Positions 61,764 to 64,000 of a stretch of DNA of 64,000 bases are shown here, one piece after another. Made by a program: the position numbers and the translations under genes. Source of the stretch: Lactobacillaceae bacterium (GTDB lineage Bacteria > Pseudomonadota > Alphaproteobacteria > RF32 > CAG-239); assembly GCA_031271345.1 (NCBI GenBank), contig JAISVX010000003.1:757223-821222 (forward strand), read 5' to 3'. Numbering within the stretch: the first letter of the stretch is position 1; every line of letters starts with the position of its first letter. The notes under the pieces were generated by a model that made no database searches, was not told the origin of the DNA, and saw only the letters and a program-made list of their open reading frames with translations.

Positions 61764-62138
61764 TTACTCCCCGCGCTCAGTTACAACAATAGTCAGGTTA
61801 GAAAACGGCTTTACTACTCTAGCGCCTCTACCACGACCTCTTGCGTGCATACGTTTCATCACCAAACCTTTGCCCACATACGCTTCCGCAACAACCAGCT
61901 TATCAATATTCAAGCCGTGATTGTTCTCAGCGTTTGCAATTGCCGAATTAAGCGAACCTAATACAGATCTTGCAATTCTCTTCTTAGAGAAAGTAAGCTC
62001 AGCAACAGCTTTTTCTACTCCCAAACCGCGGATAGATTGCGCCACTAAGTTTAGTTTTCTTGGGGATGTACGAATAGAGTGGCAAATAGAAATTGCCTGG
62101 TTTTTCTCTACTCTTCTTGCATTTTTAGTTTGTCCCAT
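61764..62138 (-). CDS. rplV: 50S ribosomal protein L22
   Basis: [60 protein letters not shown]. Confidence 0.97.
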   Translation of the reverse strand: MGQTKNARRVEKNQAISICHSIRTSPRKLNLVAQSIRGLGVEKAVAELTFSKKRIARSVLGSLNSAIANAENNHGLNIDKLVVAEAYVGKGLVMKRMHARGRGRGARVVKPFSNLTIVVTERGE

Positions 62139-62419
62139 TATTTACCTCTCTTAGCTTTCTTATCTGCTGCGTGACCGTAATAAGTACGTGACGGAGCAAA
62201 TTCACCGAATTTATGACCAACCATATCCTCAGTTACTAGAACTGGTATAAATTTGTGTCCATTATGTACGCCAAATGTCAAAGCCACAAACTGAGGCAAG
62301 ATAGTTGAGCGACGAGACCAAATTTTAATCACTTCATTACGAGAAGAAGCTTTAGCTGTCTCAGCCTTCTTTAGAAGATAGGCATCAACGAATGGGCCTT
62401 TCCATACGGAACGTGTCAT
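62138..62419 (-). CDS. rpsS: 30S ribosomal protein S19
   Basis: [69 protein letters not shown]-like. Confidence 0.97.
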   Translation of the reverse strand: MTRSVWKGPFVDAYLLKKAETAKASSRNEVIKIWSRRSTILPQFVALTFGVHNGHKFIPVLVTEDMVGHKFGEFAPSRTYYGHAADKKAKRGK

Positions 62420-62430
62420 TAGTTTTCTCC

Positions 62431-63267
62431 TTATTTCTTCTTGTTGTTATGACGGCTTCTCATAATGAATTTATCCGTCTTTTTGTTAGAACGAGTTCTA
62501 CCGCCCTTAGCTGGTTTACCAGTTGGAGAAACCGGATGACGACCGCCCGAAGTACGTCCTTCACCGCCACCCATTGGGTGATCAACTGGGTTCATAGCCA
62601 CACCGCGAACGCCTGGTCTAATACCTAACCAACGGTTTCTTCCGGCTTTGCCTAAAGAAGCGTTTTGGTTATCGGGATTAGATACAGCGCCGACAGTTGC
62701 CAGGCATTCTTCACGAACTTGTCTTAGTTCGCCAGAACTTAATTTTAATTGAGCATAACCAGCGTCTTTACCAACCAGTTGAGCATAACAACCGGCAGAA
62801 CGAGCCATCTGACCGCCTTTGCCGATTTTCATTTCAACGTTGTGTACGATTGTACCAACTGGCATGTTCTTTAAAGGCATAGCGTTTCCTGGTTTAATAT
62901 CCGCTTTCGAAGAAGATATAACCTTATCGCCAGCCTTTAATCTTTGAGGAGCAAGAATATAAGCTTTCTCACCGTCAGCATAGCTAATTAAAGCGATAAA
63001 TGCCGAACGGTTCGGATCATATTCAATTCTCTCAACTGATGCTTCCGCATCAAATTTATTACGTTTAAAGTCAATTATACGTAATTTGCGTTTATGACCG
63101 CCACCAATTTTATCATTAGTTGCGTGGCCAAAATTATCGCGCCCACCGGTCTTCTTTAGACCAACTGTCAAAGACTTCTCTGGCTTGCCTTTATAAAGCT
63201 CAGATCTGTCAACTATAACTAGCTGACGAAGTCCTGGAGATGTAGGCTTAAAGTGTTTCAAAGCCAT
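62431..63267 (-). CDS. rplB: 50S ribosomal protein L2
   Basis: [65 protein letters not shown]. Confidence 0.97.
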   Translation of the reverse strand: MALKHFKPTSPGLRQLVIVDRSELYKGKPEKSLTVGLKKTGGRDNFGHATNDKIGGGHKRKLRIIDFKRNKFDAEASVERIEYDPNRSAFIALISYADGEKAYILAPQRLKAGDKVISSSKADIKPGNAMPLKNMPVGTIVHNVEMKIGKGGQMARSAGCYAQLVGKDAGYAQLKLSSGELRQVREECLATVGAVSNPDNQNASLGKAGRNRWLGIRPGVRGVAMNPVDHPMGGGEGRTSGGRHPVSPTGKPAKGGRTRSNKKTDKFIMRSRHNNKKK

Positions 63268-63270
63268 TTT

Positions 63271-63588
63271 CTATATTCCTGTTGTAATATCAATGTTTTG
63301 ACCATCAGCAAGGCTCACAACCGCTTTCTTGAAGTCTGAACGAACGCCCTCATGACCTCTAAAACGTTTTACCTTACCATCGTTGCGAATTGTATTAACT
63401 TTAACAACCTTTGTATTGAAAATATTCTCTACGGCTGCTTTAATTTCCGCTTTAGTTGCTTCTAAAGGAACTATAAAAGTTACCTTGCCAGCTTCAGAAG
63501 AAGTCATAGACTTTTCAGTAATAACTGGGCGAACCAAAGTGTCATACATTTTCGCGGTTACATTGTTTGTCTTTTTAGATTTAGCCAT
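63271..63588 (-). CDS. rplW: 50S ribosomal protein L23
   Basis: [50 protein letters not shown]. Confidence 0.97.
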   Translation of the reverse strand: MAKSKKTNNVTAKMYDTLVRPVITEKSMTSSEAGKVTFIVPLEATKAEIKAAVENIFNTKVVKVNTIRNDGKVKRFRGHEGVRSDFKKAVVSLADGQNIDITTGI

Positions 63589-64000
63589 TGAATCTCTCCT
63601 CTAAACAAGCGACAGCTTCTTTTGTAAGAACTAGTTTTTCTCTTCTAAGAATGTCATAAACGTTAGCGCCAACTGATGGCAAAACGTCAACACTCATGAT
63701 ATTTCTAGTTGCCAATGCAAAATTAGTGTCAACTTCTTTACCATCAATGAACAAACAGTTATTAAGAGCGCAAGCTTCCAACTTAGCTTTTAAATCTTTA
63801 GTTTTTGGCGCGTCCAATTTAACGCTGTCAATAATGACAAGGTTGCCTTCTTTTGCTTTAGAAGATAAAGCTGTTTTAAGACCAAGAGTTCTAAATTTCT
63901 TAGTCAAATCATGAGAATGATCTCTAACTACCGGACCAAATACTACGCCGCCCGTTCTAAACTGAGTACCTTTGCGGGAACCCTGACGAGCGCGACCGCC
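63581..64000 (-). CDS. rplD: 50S ribosomal protein L4, N-terminus truncated by window edge
   Basis: Frame stays open to base 64000 ([48 protein letters not shown]); ORF track starts at an internal Met. Confidence 0.96.
   Translation of the reverse strand, partial: GGRARQGSRKGTQFRTGGVVFGPVVRDHSHDLTKKFRTLGLKTALSSKAKEGNLVIIDSVKLDAPKTKDLKAKLEACALNNCLFIDGKEVDTNFALATRNIMSVDVLPSVGANVYDILRREKLVLTKEAVACLEERFNG

Noticed and set aside
63581-63907. rplD start at 63907 as in the ORF track
   Set aside because: The frame is open to the window end with typical L4 sequence, so the real start lies outside the window

Overview
64 kb of AT-rich bacterial chromosome, gene-dense, most likely from an alphaproteobacterium. 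This is inferred from GapR/DUF2312, DUF465-like small proteins, the three-gene pntAA-pntAB-pntB operon, and a ribosomal operon lacking rpsD between rpsK and rpoA. No BLAST/HMM search was run; all names come from reading the supplied translations and DNA. Left to right: uppP 3' end, DUF465-like protein, NfeD/SPFH pair, rpsU, pfkA, galU, a giant AsmA-like gene, a nucleoside catabolism cluster (cdd-punA-deoC-deoA / deoB-pgeF), a DjlA-like co-chaperone, a B12-radical SAM protein, an AmpD/AmiD-like amidase, ruvX, tolB, an acyl-ACP thioesterase, lepA, EamA transporter, GNAT, ettA, rpmJ (absent from the ORF track), pyk, gapR, split chromate transporter, pnt operon, a peptidoglycan-recycling locus (Mur ligase + ldcA) flanked by two HExxH membrane proteins, a hybrid sensor kinase + NarL regulator, dCMP deaminase, eno, murD-murE-nudix, orphans, and the S10-spc-alpha ribosomal operon (rplD to rplQ) to the window end. 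I found no CRISPR array, tRNA/rRNA, transposase or prophage. I did not find one obviously new multi-gene defence-like system. Best leads: (1) a MurD lacking the lysines expected to bind D-Glu (MurD2-like); (2) a PG-recycling locus bracketed by HExxH membrane proteins; (3) structured inverted repeats in the four wide gaps of the ribosomal operon; (4) a DjlA with a duplicated transmembrane module; (5) an AsmA protein with a ~370-aa coiled-coil-like tail; (6) an enolase with a Cys-rich C-terminal tail; (7) several orphan proteins.
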